Assembly (NCBI GenBank): GCA_010909165.1 | Contig: MU008152.1 | Span: forward strand, 62,001-126,000 | Direction: 5' to 3' | DNA: 64,000 nt | From: Anthoceros angustus | Lineage: Eukaryota; Streptophyta; Anthocerotopsida; Anthocerotales; Anthocerotaceae | In this document: piece after piece, positions 30,511-43,526 of the stretch | Layout of the letters: each line of letters begins with the position of its first letter | How positions within the stretch are numbered: the first letter of the stretch is position 1 | The notes under the pieces: model-generated | Seen by the model: only the letters and a program-made list of their open reading frames with translations | Database searches by the model: none | What the model was told of the DNA's origin: nothing | Made by a program: the position numbers and the translations under genes

Positions 30511-33500
30511 CTAACGGGCAGAAGGATCTTCACTGGCATAGAAGATTAAGGACGGCTGGTCGGGAGTTGGGTCTGGGTCATCTCCGCTGAAATCCGTCCC
30601 TCCAGCTGTTTGTCTTCGCGACTCCAGGGCCAAACTGCGGAGCTCACTCACCACCGTCTGCATGCTTGGCCTAGACATGCTGGAAGGCGACACGCATGCC
30701 ATCGCGATGTCCACGTATCTCCACACTGATACCGCAGGGATGTCGGCTTCTCGAAGAACCGGATCCACCACTGATAGCACCGCACCATTGTTCATTGCAG
30801 ACTTCACCTGCGCAGCCGATTCGGAAAAGTCCACGTCTCAATGGCTTTCCACTTCCACAAACCGTGCATTGCTTGCAACTGGTAACTTGCAAGTTTGGAT
30901 CACCTCGTCTACAATGAACTGGCTTTGTTGGATAATGGGCGGATGTCCGCACAGGAGTTCCAGCAGCACAATCCCGAAGCTGTAGACGTCGCTCTTGTGA
31001 TTCAACAGCCCAGTTCTGTTGTATCTGTCACGCTCCCAATATGCCAGCTCAAGACACCAACACAAATCCTAGCCAGCGTTGCTAAACTCTCAGTGGCCAG
31101 TCTACTTACTCAGGATCAAGGTATCCGCAGGTTCCTTTCACCACTGTCACCAGGTTTGATTGCCCGTCTGTCAACTTGGAAAGGCCGAAATCAGCCACTT
31201 TGGCCTCCAGATTCTGGTTCAGCAGAATGTTGCTGCTCTTCACATCCCTATGAATGATGGCTGGATTGCACCCATGGTGCAGGTACTCTAGACCTGCTCC
31301 CACCACGTACTGGCCATGTTCAGACGCCATCCAGTCGTTGCAGAGCTGGGGAAATGACATACTTCCATGGACTCATGAGCTCACCTTTGGCAGCATCCAA
31401 GGCTATCTGCAGCCTTTCACTCCAGGTTAGCGGGTGCTGGAGACCTGGAAGTCACACACTCGTCCGGAGTGAAGTTGTTGATCCCTGTAGTCAGGAATCA
31501 GTGTGCCCAGAATGCCCGCGCATTCACTTACTCTGCAGATTCATTTCTGGACAAGTGCACATAGGATTACCTTGCAGGCGATTCCGAAGGTCCCCTCCTG
31601 ACATGTATTCATAGAGCAGAATAAGCTCCTGTCCTTCCTCGCAGTAACCCAAAAGGTTGACCAGTCTCTTGTGATGTATACTTGACAAAAGGTCAATCTG
31701 TTGGAAACGCAGCACTGAGGAACATGCCTGAAGACGCTCAAAAGGACCACTTTGTTCACACTGTTAATCCAATGGTCCGCTCACCTCGTTGAGGAACTCG
31801 CCAAAGCCTTGCCGTGTCGTTTGAGACATGACTTTTACGGCAACTTCTTGTTGGCCGTCAAGAATCCCATGGTAAACAGGTCCAAATCCACCCTCGCCGA
31901 TTTTTTTTGAGAAATTGGTGGTGGCAACCTTTATAGCTTGCAGCGTGAAGGGTTGAGTTCTGTTTCTTGGTACACGGTGAGCATTTGTTGTTCTGATGAG
32001 ACCTGCCACACTCAAGCCTCAACATCTGTTAAAACTATGCCAGAAAGTGGAGGCTTCTAAAGAGGGATGCAGTATAGTAGTGATTACCAACGTCCATCAA
32101 TGGGGATGGCGGAGTTCGAATTTTCACTGATTTGTCTGCTGTCGCACACATATACCATGTCAGGAGTCCACCTGCAACAAGAAGAACCACAATTGCCCCA
32201 GCCACGCCACCAATGATTGGCCCAGTGGATGTTTTTCCACTTGTCTTGGATGGGGGCGGTGGAGAAGGTGCTGGTGACTGTGGGCAAGCAGCGCTGCTGG
32301 TAGGAACGTCAACGCAGATAAGCAGAGGATTACCAGAATACCTGCGGTGACCACAAATAGGAGCTCCAGGCAATTACAAACAGATGAAGTCTTGCCGAAT
32401 TTGCTCTGAACAGGGGGAAATTGGCTCAAGCTACCATATGTGCTGACCTGAAATTAGAGATCGTAAGGAAGTATGTGGCAGGGAAGGAACCACTCAGGTT
32501 GTTGTTAGAAACATCGCTGCGGACATCACCAAAGACCACGTCAGGCCAAATGGCTAGAATGACAGTGGCAACTGAGCCTTAGCTACTGCTGAAAGCCAAT
32601 GAGAGTTTAGGGGCAACTTACAGTGCCTGCAAGTACAGGTTCCCCACCCAACTCGGAATGGGGCCGACGAGTTGATTCTCTGATAGGTTCCTGAGTCACA
32701 TGTACGTTTGAATGAGGCTAAGAACAAGACACATAACATTCCTGGGTGAAACACTCCGTGTGGAGGTTGGAGTATTTGTACAGACAGGCTGGTGAGTGCT
32801 GTAAGGTTTGAGATGTCTGACGGTATGGAGCCGGTGAGATTCTTCCTGGAAAGGTTCCTGCAGGAAACGGTGACCCAAGAGCCCTTTAGTAGGAGTTGCA
32901 ACAGTATTACAGCGTGTACATCTTTTAAACGTGCTTTTCTGCTTCAAGAGTTCCTCTACTCGTTAATGAGCAACGTACAGTGATGTCACTCGATCCTGAG
33001 TGCAGCCAAGCTCATCCCATGGAACAGGGTCACATGGATCGCCAACCCATTGAGTGTAGCCAAGAGAAGTCTTCAGAGCCGTCAATACAGTCACTGTGTA
33101 CAAAAGCCAAACACAATATTACTAACTGCAAGGAAAAACAACGCTAGCAGAACTGGGAGGAGACGTACAGTGTAAGCAAACGTGGAACAGCATACCATCT
33201 TCAGGATCTGTTCCTGGAAGCACATCTTGGATGATGCAGAACTCCAATGCATTCATGATTGGGTCGTAGGAAGAACTAGGATCCCTGCTGAGGTTGAAAA
33301 GCAGTATCAGCGAGTCACTGGCAGCCATCTCAAAGTCATCGGTTCCAGATTGCAGGACAGTATAGAGGCCATATGCTGTCAAGTTATATATCTCGATCCC
33401 CAATGTAAGAGGCATGAAGTTGGAAATGAGGTCCATAACTCTACTGGCAGCCAACACCCGGTGAACAAGGTGAGCACACCTAAGACATCAATTAGACAGT

Positions 33501-34822
33501 GTACAGCAGGGAAACGATGGAAACTCCAGGAATCTTGCAAATCTCACAACCATTGACCTGCTTCCTGCTGGCAAACCTTCAAGCTCCGCAAAATAGAGCC
33601 GAGAATAGAAACGTGAGGCAGGAAGGGGATTAGTAAATTCAACAGCGAATAGGAGCCAGCCGGGTGAGGTGACAGCGGATTGCATGACCACGCTGGGAGG
33701 AAAGTCGCTGGAAGTTTGCGACGTCGCGGTGAAGTTCATGACTTGATTGGGGTAATTGGGTGCGAAGATGGGCTTCCAATCCTCTCCAGGGGAATCCATT
33801 GGCGGCCATATCCGGTCAAAACTGTCTTGAGGATACCTGCAATCTTGCCAGACGTTTTCACCATTACAGCTTTTCAATCTTGAGCTGAAGACCTGACAAT
33901 GAGCTAGCAGGCCATGTTTAGTTGCAAGCTTGCATGACCTGTACCTGAAAGTTTTATTCTGAAATCCAAAATTGACCCTGAAGACCATGTTGAGGAAGCT
34001 AGAAGAGGGATAGGAGGCATTGATATTCTCAATGTAAGACTGTATCATGATTTCTCTGATCTCCAGGGAGTTGACGAAAGGAGCGTCGGTATCTGCTGTC
34101 CTGATGAGGCAGAAGCTGACACTGGGCTTGGCTGTCCAGACCATAGCCTCCTTCCAAGAGATCGAATCTGGGGAGGTGGTGTCGATGGACACATTTCTCC
34201 ACACCGTGGCATCCAAAGCCAGCTGCCAGAGTGCGGAAACTTGTGAAATCCTCACAGCCACAAACTGAACATTCACAGCTCTGCCCGACCAGAATCGCAA
34301 GGATGCACACACCTGAAACGAAATGGTGCCAGACAACGGAGCAGGAATGTAATTGCCGAAGTAGAACCAAGCTCGGAGAAGGTACTGCGTCTCGTTCTGC
34401 ACGGGAATCACATAGCAGTTCTTGACAGGGGTGGAAGACGCTGGGAAATATCTCAGCGTCTTCAAGTCATCGGTGACCAAAGTGCTAGTGGTTGTGTTTG
34501 CGATTTCTCCTGTCGTGATGAAATTGTCGTTGATGAAGACGTAATTGGTGTTGGGATTGGTGTACGGTGTCGATCCAGGAGCAGAGCCACAGTCGATGCT
34601 AAGGTCTGAACAAGCCCGAGCACAATCACGCGCAACATTCGCCCATCTTCAGCGCCAGATTACTCGTTAATAACAAAATGCAACCAGCAACGATCTCATC
34701 TGCTGCAGACCTGTCGGGCGCACTTGCGCGGAGACGAAGGGGCCGGGGCCGCCTTGAAACAAGCTCTGCCACGAAACGCAATTCCAGAAAAGAAGGAGAA
34801 TTCGAAGCAGTCGAATCCCCAT
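30511..34822 (-). CDS. RLK D: malectin-like LRR receptor kinase
   Basis: Ectodomain exons (minus) 34822-34711, 34605-34313, 34222-33945, 33836-33558, 33443-33196 and 33093-32979 keep frame. Three LRR exons follow (near 32,860, 32,695 and 32,525), then the stalk/membrane exon (from about 32,343) and kinase exons to 30,807-30,511. Order: signal peptide ([20 protein letters not shown]); malectin-like domain ([20 protein letters not shown]); linker [14 protein letters not shown]; LRRs such as [18 protein letters not shown]; helix [20 protein letters not shown]; kinase [34 protein letters not shown] and GTCGYLDPE. The catalytic residues are intact (RD type). It shares the phase and position of every intron checked with A and B. 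Size is about 950 aa. Downstream kinase splice sites were read by homology and not all were frame-checked. Confidence 0.9.
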
Positions 34823-35400
34823 GCCTCCTCGCCGCAATGGGCTTTCCTTCCGCCCACAACCCAGAAATTCTCCCAAGCTGGAGAAGAATGTCGACCCGCA
34901 AGCTGATTCCAAGCCAGACGCAAGATTGGGCTCCGGCCGATTATCCTACAGGGTGCTGGAGTCACTGCGTGGAAGGTTACAAAAAGCAAGAGGCTACAGG
35001 AAATGCAGCGGCCTGGCAGCTTCCAGCTTCACAGCTTGGGTACACAGAGATGTCAAATCGTTCTCTGATTCGTCCCTGCGACGGAAACCAGATTTCGGCA
35101 GATAGTGCCGACATTGCGTGCACATGATTTGCAAGCTCAGAAATTTTCCAGGGGAGGTGGCATGAGCATCGTACCGACTTCAGCAACCCACGTCCGAGAA
35201 GGCTGGCGCGAACCTTATCGTGCGTTTTGACTATCGCACTTCCAAGATTTATGCATGCACGCTCCATGTTTTTAAGCAATTTCATCCATCACGCGGTTCG
35301 CGTTGTCCCGCCATTCCCTTTTTATAATAGAATTATTGATTACATATCCTCTAATAATATAATATTTTAAATATTATCATGTCACTCCGTAGGACATACG
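34823..35400. other. 5' flank of RLK D
   Basis: No gene seen. 35,320-35,385 is AT-rich. Promoter elements are not identifiable by eye. Confidence 0.3.
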
Positions 35401-38060
35401 CTGGGAATCGGGAAGTTGGTAGCCGTCTTCGGCGCTTTCGGGCCGGTGACTGGGCATCCCTCTAGGAGGAGGCTTTGCGTGCTGCCAAGGCTCGGGCGGA
35501 ATCCGCACAGCAGTTGGAACAAGTCCCGGGTAATGCAACAAACCTTCGTCGTTGCAAGCTGCTTGGCCAGGCAGGTGAGTATGTTCGCGCTGCCAGGGCT
35601 CTTCGACCCCTCCCCCTGGCCCCCACCTCTGAAGAGACCATTATTGCCCTCCGTGCCCTCCATCCAGTACGCAAGGATGCCATCCCCCAGACATATCCGA
35701 CTACGTCCCGGAGGATCCCTTCTCCCTGGATCGGGCAGCTTTTGCTCTGGCACTCTCTACGACCCCACGTCTTTCATCTGCCGGGTTGTCAGGAATGGTG
35801 TTTGAACACCTCAGGGACCTTTTTCTCCCCGAAGATCCATCTAGTGGCTTCCCAGAGCTCTTTTCTCTGGCCGCTGCGGTGGCTCGGGGTGAGACGCCTC
35901 ACCGGATTTCCCATGTTCTTGCAGCTAGCAGGCTTGTCGCTATGGACAAGCCTGCCCCAGGCTCGGGCGTGCGCCCACTCGCGGTCGGGGAAGCCTTCAT
36001 GCGGCTACTCAGCCGCACTATTGCCCTTGATGCGCTCTCTTCTCCGGCACCTCAACCCCTTCAATTTGGCATTGCCACTCGGCGTGAGTGCATGGTGCTT
36101 GGAGTGAAGGCATGCCTTGATACCCACCGGGTGGGTGGTCTTCTGAGTTGATGTCGAGAACGCCTTCAATACCATTTCTAGGGCGTCATCTTGAGGAGCT
36201 TAGGGATCTTGGCGGCGTCGGGAGCCTTATACCTTTTGTCCGGTGCTTCTACGGAGGTCCTCCAACCTCTACTACCGGCTGAGCGTCTCTTGAGTTCTTG
36301 TCTTTGTCTTGGAATCGACAGTACGGGCAAGCGACCCCTAGGCGGTGCTCTCGCCATTGCTCACTATAGGGCCCTATCTAGGGCCGCCTTCTCCAGCGTG
36401 TCTTCCCTGTGACGACTCTCACATCCTCGGGCATGGGGACAAAGTTAAGGAGGCCTTTGAGCTCTTCTCTCATGAGCTTTCTTTGGTGGGCTTGAAGGTC
36501 AAGTTGTCCAAGTTGCGTCCCGGTCTCAGATTCTACCTACTTTTGATTTCCAGGGGAGATTGCTCGGCTTTGGGATCTGGATTCTAGGGGTCCCCTTGGT
36601 TCCCACTTCATCGGGAGCTTCTGGACGGGCTCTGAGGACCTCTCCCATGTCGAGGACCTCCTTTCTTTGGAGGATACAGGTGGCCTTTGGAATTCTTTCC
36701 TCTGTTTTGCTAGGCGCCCGGTTACCTCATCCAGACGCCTCCATCCCCGACACTTTTGTCCATTGCGGTTTGATAGGAAGATTATGGATACTCTTGGGAC
36801 ATCACAGGCTCGGGGCTTTTGAGTGCCCTATGGGCGTCGGCCCGGCAAGCGTCCCTACATGCAATTTGGAGGCAGTGCGCTCTCATTGGAGGTCTCTTCC
36901 CGGCGGCTTTCACAGGCGATTGGGCCCTCTGCCCCTGCTTGGCTTCTCGGTTCATCCTCCATGACAGCCCTTTCGAGGATCTCGACGTGTGGAGGAGGAA
37001 CCTTCTCTCTCAAGCGTCCTTGAGGCAAGCTAGGGACATGTTATCAGTGGATGCTCGGAAGGACTTCCCTCCTTTCTCGACATTTATTACTGATGGTTTC
37101 AGGGGTTGCAAGCATCTGCTCGGCGAGCTCGGCGAGCTTTCGATCGCCCTCCGGGACCCTCCATCCCCAGGTCCACAAGAGCGCGGCTCCGCTCTTGTTC
37201 TGGGAAGGGCGCAGGTGCTTGGCTATTGGCCCGCCCATGCATACGGGGTTTTCACATCGCACCAACCACCTTCACTACTGCGATGCGATTCCGTCTTGGC
37301 CTGCTCCAGCCTGTGGCTTCTTCGCTCCTTACTTGCGAGTGCGGCTCTGCCCTCGATGATTCACGGGTACACCTTGCTCGTTGTCCCCACGGGGGTCATC
37401 GCATTGCCACTCATGCCATCCGCGATGTCATGTTCGCCATCGCCGCGAAAGCGGCTACATGGCATGGAGGGGCGGATGTATACTCTCCGTACAGGTCGTT
37501 CAATCGGTGACCTATATCTTGTCCGTGGCGACCGGTTTGATGGCGGATGTGGTGGTTACCGATCCTACACGAGACACCATCTCGCTCGGTCATCACTAGC
37601 GAGTTGGCTGCTAGGGCGGCTCTCAAGGTCCATAAATATAGCGGGATGCAAGCGGGCCACCTCTTTATTCCGCTTGCACTAGAAGCGTATGGGGCAATGG
37701 TGAGGACTTTGACAAATTTGTCAAGTCTGTGCCAAAACTTACCATGCTGCGTGAACCTGATGCATGTCCCTCTTGTACTTCACAACATACTTCCGACAAC
37801 AGGTTTTAATTGCCCTTCAACGGGCGCTCTCAACGGCGATCCTCCACAAGGCGGCGATTGTAGGTGACGCATCTTCTTCTACCTCCGTGGTTTGCAGGCC
37901 GTTTATTCTTCCTGCATATGACATTGTGGGTGCAGTAGGTGACTTTAGGTAGGGAGCTCAGTTGCTCCTCTTCACCTCGACCCCCTGGTCCTCTTTGGTT
38001 GTCCCCTCGTGGATGGGCTTTTCCCATCGTTTTTTCACCTCAATAAAATCCCCTTCTCAC
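35401..38060 (+). mobile_element. Degraded non-LTR retrotransposon with reverse transcriptase
   Basis: A long plus-strand coding remnant with frameshifts. Around 35,880-36,170 it reads PHRISHVLAASRLVAMDKP, GVRPLAVGEAFMRLLSR and PLQFGIATRRECM, followed after a frame change by VDVENAFN. This corresponds to reverse transcriptase up to the first catalytic Asp. Near 37,250-37,440 there is a C-x-CG ... H ... C ... H motif (CECGSALDDSRVHLARCPHG) that often follows RT in such elements. Then come ADVVVTDPTRDT, KVHKYSGMQAGHLFIPLALE and FRQQVLIALQRAL, a tail resembling the PD-(D/E)XK-like nuclease seen in related algal and plant elements (inference). The 3' UTR ends near CAATAAAATCCCC, about 38,040-38,055. 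Several stops and shifts make it inactive. The 5' end is uncertain. Confidence 0.75.
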
Positions 38061-39607
38061 AATATTATCATATATATATACCTATATGTATGTGAACTGA
38101 GTACCTACAAACTCGGCCGCATAGTATGCGTACAAATAGGGGTCTTGACCTTAAGGTCCTAGGAATATAGAGGAGCCATACTTGCTATGTATCCAAAGGC
38201 TCCTATGGCTTCTTAGGTCTCATGGCCAGGGAGATGGAGGGGCTACCTACCATTGATGATCATCAAAGATACGTCTCCTATTGTCGTAGCCGTTTTATCC
38301 CATACTTTTCAAAACCCGTTCGTTTTATTCATGGCTTTCCAAAGCCCTTTGAAGTGTTGAGGATATGTCCTCGGGTTATTATGGAGTCTAGAACTTCACA
38401 ATCTATCCTAAGCAAGTCCTTGGTGTGGTAATAAGTTGGATCAACAATAACATTATATGAACTCACTTTGACATTAGATAAATGAATCGAATATGATTGC
38501 ATAACAGAATGAGTCAAAAAAAAGGTACCGCATAATAGAATATGACAAAGGAAGCTACTGAATGCACATAACTCCACTTCAAACCATGCATTCTCAATGA
38601 ACAGCACATGAGAGCTTGCAGCTTGAACCCCAAATTGACTAGGTATATTTTCAAGTCCTGATTGGCACTATTGGAGGTTCTTTAGGGTATTCATGGCCCC
38701 AATATTTTTATTATCTTGAAAAACTTCATGCCCGTAGTTTTCAGCACTGTTATTTAAGGATAATACCTTGTGCAAGCATTCTGGGTTAGATGAGGAGATC
38801 AAAAGACCCAAACTGGGCTGTATGGAGATTATTGGTGCCTTAGTAATAAAAAGAGCGCAAGACATGATACCAAGGTTTTGTAGAAGAAGAAGTTTATTAT
38901 AGACGACTTTTTTTTTTTTAGGATTTAGGGTTTAGAGTATACACTCGCATATACTCTTAAGGAACACTCGCATATACTCTTAAGCGAAGTTCATAGGGAA
39001 TTTCGGTAGAGCCTAAAGTTACGAAAATATGAAATTTGTGACATCTTGAACTCGCTTAAGAATCGGATATGGAAATAGAAATCTATGGAAGACATCATTC
39101 TCACGCTAGGCTATCTAGGGTGAGTGCTTGCTTGCGACAGTCTTTTGTGTTCGCCAACACGGGCAAGTGCGCAGGACACACTACTCTGGCCACCCCATCC
39201 TTCAGCCAGATGCGGCACTAGCCTCAACAAAACGGAAGAAGAAACGTAAGGAGCATATTCCCAGCATTTCTTCTGCGAACAGACTTGTGTACTGCCGCCT
39301 GCGAATATTGTATTTACTTGCGAACACCTGAAGGCCAACCCGAGAGAGTGAAAGAGGTAAGAATTGAGGAAAGCTTGCGTCCACAGCATAAAAGCAGAAA
39401 TAGGCACCTTCATGAATCTCCCACCGATGTGCAGGAAGCTTGGAGCGTTCTCCTCTCTCCTTGTTCATTTCAGCAACACAACCGATGGCCAGGTAGCTAC
39501 AAGGGTCTGCTAGACAGGGGCAGCAGACCCTACGAATTGATCTAGGTGAATTGAAGTCGTTACAGCCAGGAACAGCCTCCGTCCAAGGGCCTCTGCAATC
39601 ATCTCTT
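38061..39607. other. Gene-poor interval with small repeats
   Basis: It holds a TATATATA run at about 38,070 and a poly-T run at 38,909-38,918. Directly after that comes GGATTTAGGGTTTAG, two plant-type telomeric units. ACACTCGCATATACTCTTAA occurs twice in tandem at about 38,940 and 38,964. 39,100-39,607 is probably the 3' UTR of the methyltransferase gene. Confidence 0.45.
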
Positions 39608-42600
39608 TCAGACAAGTCGTTTGAGATCTTTCAACAAATCCAGAAGGTTGGGCCCGTTTTGCCAAAGAGCAAAATCTGTAGCAATTTTCTTTAGTTGCGA
39701 GGCTGCAGTCAACATGGAATCCTTGTCCTCGCTGGCCGCCCTCCGTTGTGGTAGGGCAAAGAGAACTCGATTAACATCCTCGTCAATTTTCAGCTCGTAG
39801 ACCTCCTCGTACAGCTGTAGGACATGACATCTCCCGGGTTAGACACTCTGCAAGAAAATGGAAGAAAACGCTGCAGACCTCTAACTGAAAAGAGAAAGGG
39901 CGAGGCCCACCAACCTCTTTCAGTGAGGCAACAGCAGCAAGGCATGGAGCTTCGATTCGAGAGACTACGTTGATAACCAGTATGCCTCCTTCCACAAGCG
40001 CTGATTTAGCAGCTCGTAAGAATGATTCCTCAAGGAACCCAGGAGGCGGACAACTAAGCCCAGTGCTGCACATGAGTGAGAACGAGATGTTTTGTTAGGC
40101 ATACTGTACACAACCCACCGTGAACCTCCTGCAGCTCTTTCTAACAGATAGCAACAAGTCCATCTATGATCAGCGGTTTCACAAAACTCTACCTTGGATT
40201 TTCTGAGTCCGCATCCACAAGAAGCATGTGAAGACGCCTGTCCTGACCCACTGTAAGGTTTTTCAATCCTGCTATCACCGAATCGTGGCTTGACTCTTTG
40301 GCTGCAGGCTGATCCGGAATAACTGGATGGTCCTTTTCAATGGCTTTGACTGCTGCAATCCCATCTCCAATTTCCAGCTGCAAAAAGTCAACAGACTTCA
40401 CAGTTAGAACAGTTATCATCGACACAAAGAGGAGACACAAGGTCCTTGAGAAGGCAGATGCACACGGTACAGTGCATTACCTTCATCCGATCGCTCTCGA
40501 TGAAGCCAAAGTGCCGTTTTGCTAGATCCCCCACTCCTTTATCCAACTCTACAATCTGGTACAGCAGGAACGAGAAGATTAACTTCTTTGCAGCTACCAA
40601 AAACACAAGTGGTCTCAAGGGACTGGAACGCATCAACAGTACCCGAATTTTCTGAACCGGTAAATGGTTGTGGACAAACATTGGCAAAAGCCCAGCTCCA
40701 AGCCCCACAACCATCATGGTCATCTGTTAAAATCCAAATAGTATCATGAGTCTGATATAACCATGAGCTCTAGAACAGTCAATCCTCTAGTCAACTATGC
40801 ATGGATATGGCAGCCTGATGTGTACTTACCTGACTGTGAAGAGAAAGCCACTCATCAATCCTGTCAGCAATCAAAGCAAGCCCTGCGATCATCCCAGCAT
40901 GATAAGGACTTGCCAAATAACTGTGATCCACCTTGAAGTCAGTCGTCGATCCTGGATTCAAAAAACAGAGTCAATTTTCATAAGGGTGGTATTGTGAAGC
41001 CCATACACAAAAGCATCCATTAATCAGGCTGCCAGTTATTATACCTGCAGAGTCTTTTGAATGTTTGTTCTTCTTCTTCCCATGTGTAGGTCGCCTGCTC
41101 TTCCCAGTGGCACTCTTTTCAGTCTTGATAAGCAAAGCCTCTGACTGTATAAGGTTTGGATTCCTTCTGAACACAAGGCGCCGGAAGAACTTCCTTTCTG
41201 ATGGTTGGTTACCATTTTTCTCCCCTTCATCAACCTCAACATCTTCGACAAGCATTGTGCCAGTAAGAGTAGAATCTTTCTGCAAAGACAGGTTACTGCT
41301 CAGTTATTTTACAGAACAATGAGGGCGTTGTGAACCACAAAGCCATTGTAGCTCGAAATTCTACTACAGATAACAAGCAACAATCTATACCTCTTGTAGC
41401 ACAACTCTGTTGGCAACACCATCACCCATGGTCATGTAACTGCAATGATGCCAGGACAAAGGATGTTAAGTGCACCATACCTTGTCCACCCATCATTGCT
41501 GCCAAGACACAGTTTTTTCACCCAGATTCACACGTCACCCTTGGAGGGGCAAGGCATTAGGTGCAGAAACAAATGACATCACATACGGTATATCGTTTCC
41601 TTCTCGGCAATCTTCAGGCAATATCATCCGCACAAGTGGAGAAAAATCATCCTGCAAAATTAAGAAATGTTTTCAGTTACTGACCCCTTGGTGGAGTCGA
41701 CCAGCCCAACACCAGGTCAGTCTCAAATTGACCTGTATAACTTGGAGGTCATCTGGGTAGTGTTTCGTATCCAGGAAAACCTGAGAGAAAAAGCACATTC
41801 CACATCAAGCTTGGCCAATCAGAGTGGTACCAAACCAAAGACACATTTTTTAACCTACCAGGATGAGTCGACCAGCTTCTGCACTTGCTGCAACCTGCCA
41901 ATGTCCTTCCTCTGATGAGAAGAGCCACTCATGTGCTCGACCCTGCAACAATGAGTGAGCAGATGATGACTCCTAATAAACTGCGTGAAAAGTTACTCTC
42001 ATATCAGCATCAAGGTAGCCTGTCATCTGCCTGACCATGAACTGACGGTGTTTCTCACCTTAGGCACAAGGAACACAGCAGCAGCATGTGCCAGCTTTGA
42101 GGAATCAGGCTTTGCATCCAGCACCCAGGCTTTGTACACAAACTTTGACAGGCCTTCGCCACCTAGCATGACCATAATCCTTCGACCAGGGTGCCGGGTT
42201 TTGAAAATGTCCTCTGACACGTGATCAGGTCCAAATAGTCTGCTTCCTAAGGTGCGAAATTTATTCTCCTTCTCTAACACTTCCAACAGTGGCTTCAGCT
42301 GGAAGAAGGACCCAAAAACATCATACATGAGAAAGACCTTTCCAACATCCACAGCAATGACGGTGCCACCGCAGAAACAAACAAGACAAATATTTACCTG
42401 CTTCTCAGGAACTTGGTCCATTTGACTTGCATCAAAACTTGCTTCAACTGCATGCATCTTCTTGGAGCCCTCCTTTCTACCAACGACCAGGAAAGGCACC
42501 AGTGACACCGGGACATTCTTCTTCCCAGAGGCCACCTCTGCAGCTGCATCTCCAGAGGTCGGTGGCACAAGATACATACTCAATCTCCACCCTTCCCTGA

Positions 42601-43526
42601 ACTTCGACAACAGCAGCTCTGAAAGGAGAAACCAAAAGTTACAACCTACAGATGCATGTAGACTCAAACTCAAGACCATCACAAAGAGCTTCTGAACCAG
42701 CCAGACACATGGAGGCGACCTCCAGGGAGTTCCACTTCAAGCTACCAACCAATCACATGTTTCTGGGCCAACGTAATGCAGGCAAATCTCCCACCCTTCG
42801 TCAATACTCGTCCCACCTACACATGTAGTCGCATTCACCCCATTAAGACCACAACGACCACTAACCAACCAGAACTAGCACACACTCCTTCCTCTCACCT
42901 CCGACAGGAACAGACGGCCTGGTCTCTCGTCGTCCCCCATCAAGGCATCCAACCCTCCCTTGTCAAGTACAAAATCGTAAGACTCGTCGGGAAACTGCCA
43001 AACTAGAGAGCACAGTCATCAGAAAGAGGAGCCACTGAGCCACATAGCATGGCAAACTTCCAGACAAGTACTGAACCGCAACACCCACCTGCATCCGAGT
43101 CATGTCCATCACCAGCCACCGCATTTTCTGCCGCGCCCGCACGTGCAGTCGCAACATCTCAGCCACCACCACCCTGGAGAAATCAATGTTGGTGATATGC
43201 AGAAATCCGGCATCATACATGGATGCCGACAGCGCAGAATTTCCACACCCCGGCACCAAAATCCTGGGATTCTGCTCCGCTTTCAAGTCGCAGTGCTTGA
43301 GCAAGGGGCGGCCCAGGTCCGCCCATTCCCCGTACCACTCGAAGGCCTCGCCGTCCCGCATCTGGAAAAAGGAATCCCAGAATTTTTCCTCCTTGAATTC
43401 CGATAAATCCTTCGGCAGCAACGCCCCCAAGGGCACTGATTCTCCCGCAGCAACCTTCGCCCGCTTCATTTCGTTGGACCATCCAACCACCTTGAGCTCA
43501 GCCCAACTCTGTCCTGCTATGTGCAT
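39608..43526 (-). CDS. METTL13-like dual-domain methyltransferase
   Basis: SAM-dependent methyltransferase with two catalytic modules, the plant counterpart of METTL13, which in animals modifies eEF1A at its N-terminus and a lysine. Early exons: 43526-43089, 42994-42899, about 42816-42747, 42618-42398 and 42298-42059; further exons at about 41,940, 41,770, 41,650, 41,425, 41,290, 40,955, 40,735, 40,560, 40,380 and 40,070; the last ends at a TGA at 39,608. N-terminal module: FWDSFFQMRDGEAFEWYGEW, motif I ILVPGCGNS, ITNIDFS and LDKGGLDALMG. C-terminal module: VVGLGAGLLPMFVHNHLPVQ, IVELDKGVGDLAKRHFGF and LLVDADSENP, a spermidine-synthase-like fold. A basic linker with KKKNKHSKD separates them. 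All key motifs are present. Coding exons alternate with introns of about 80-150 bp. Substrate in plants is inferred from the animal enzyme. Confidence 0.88.
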
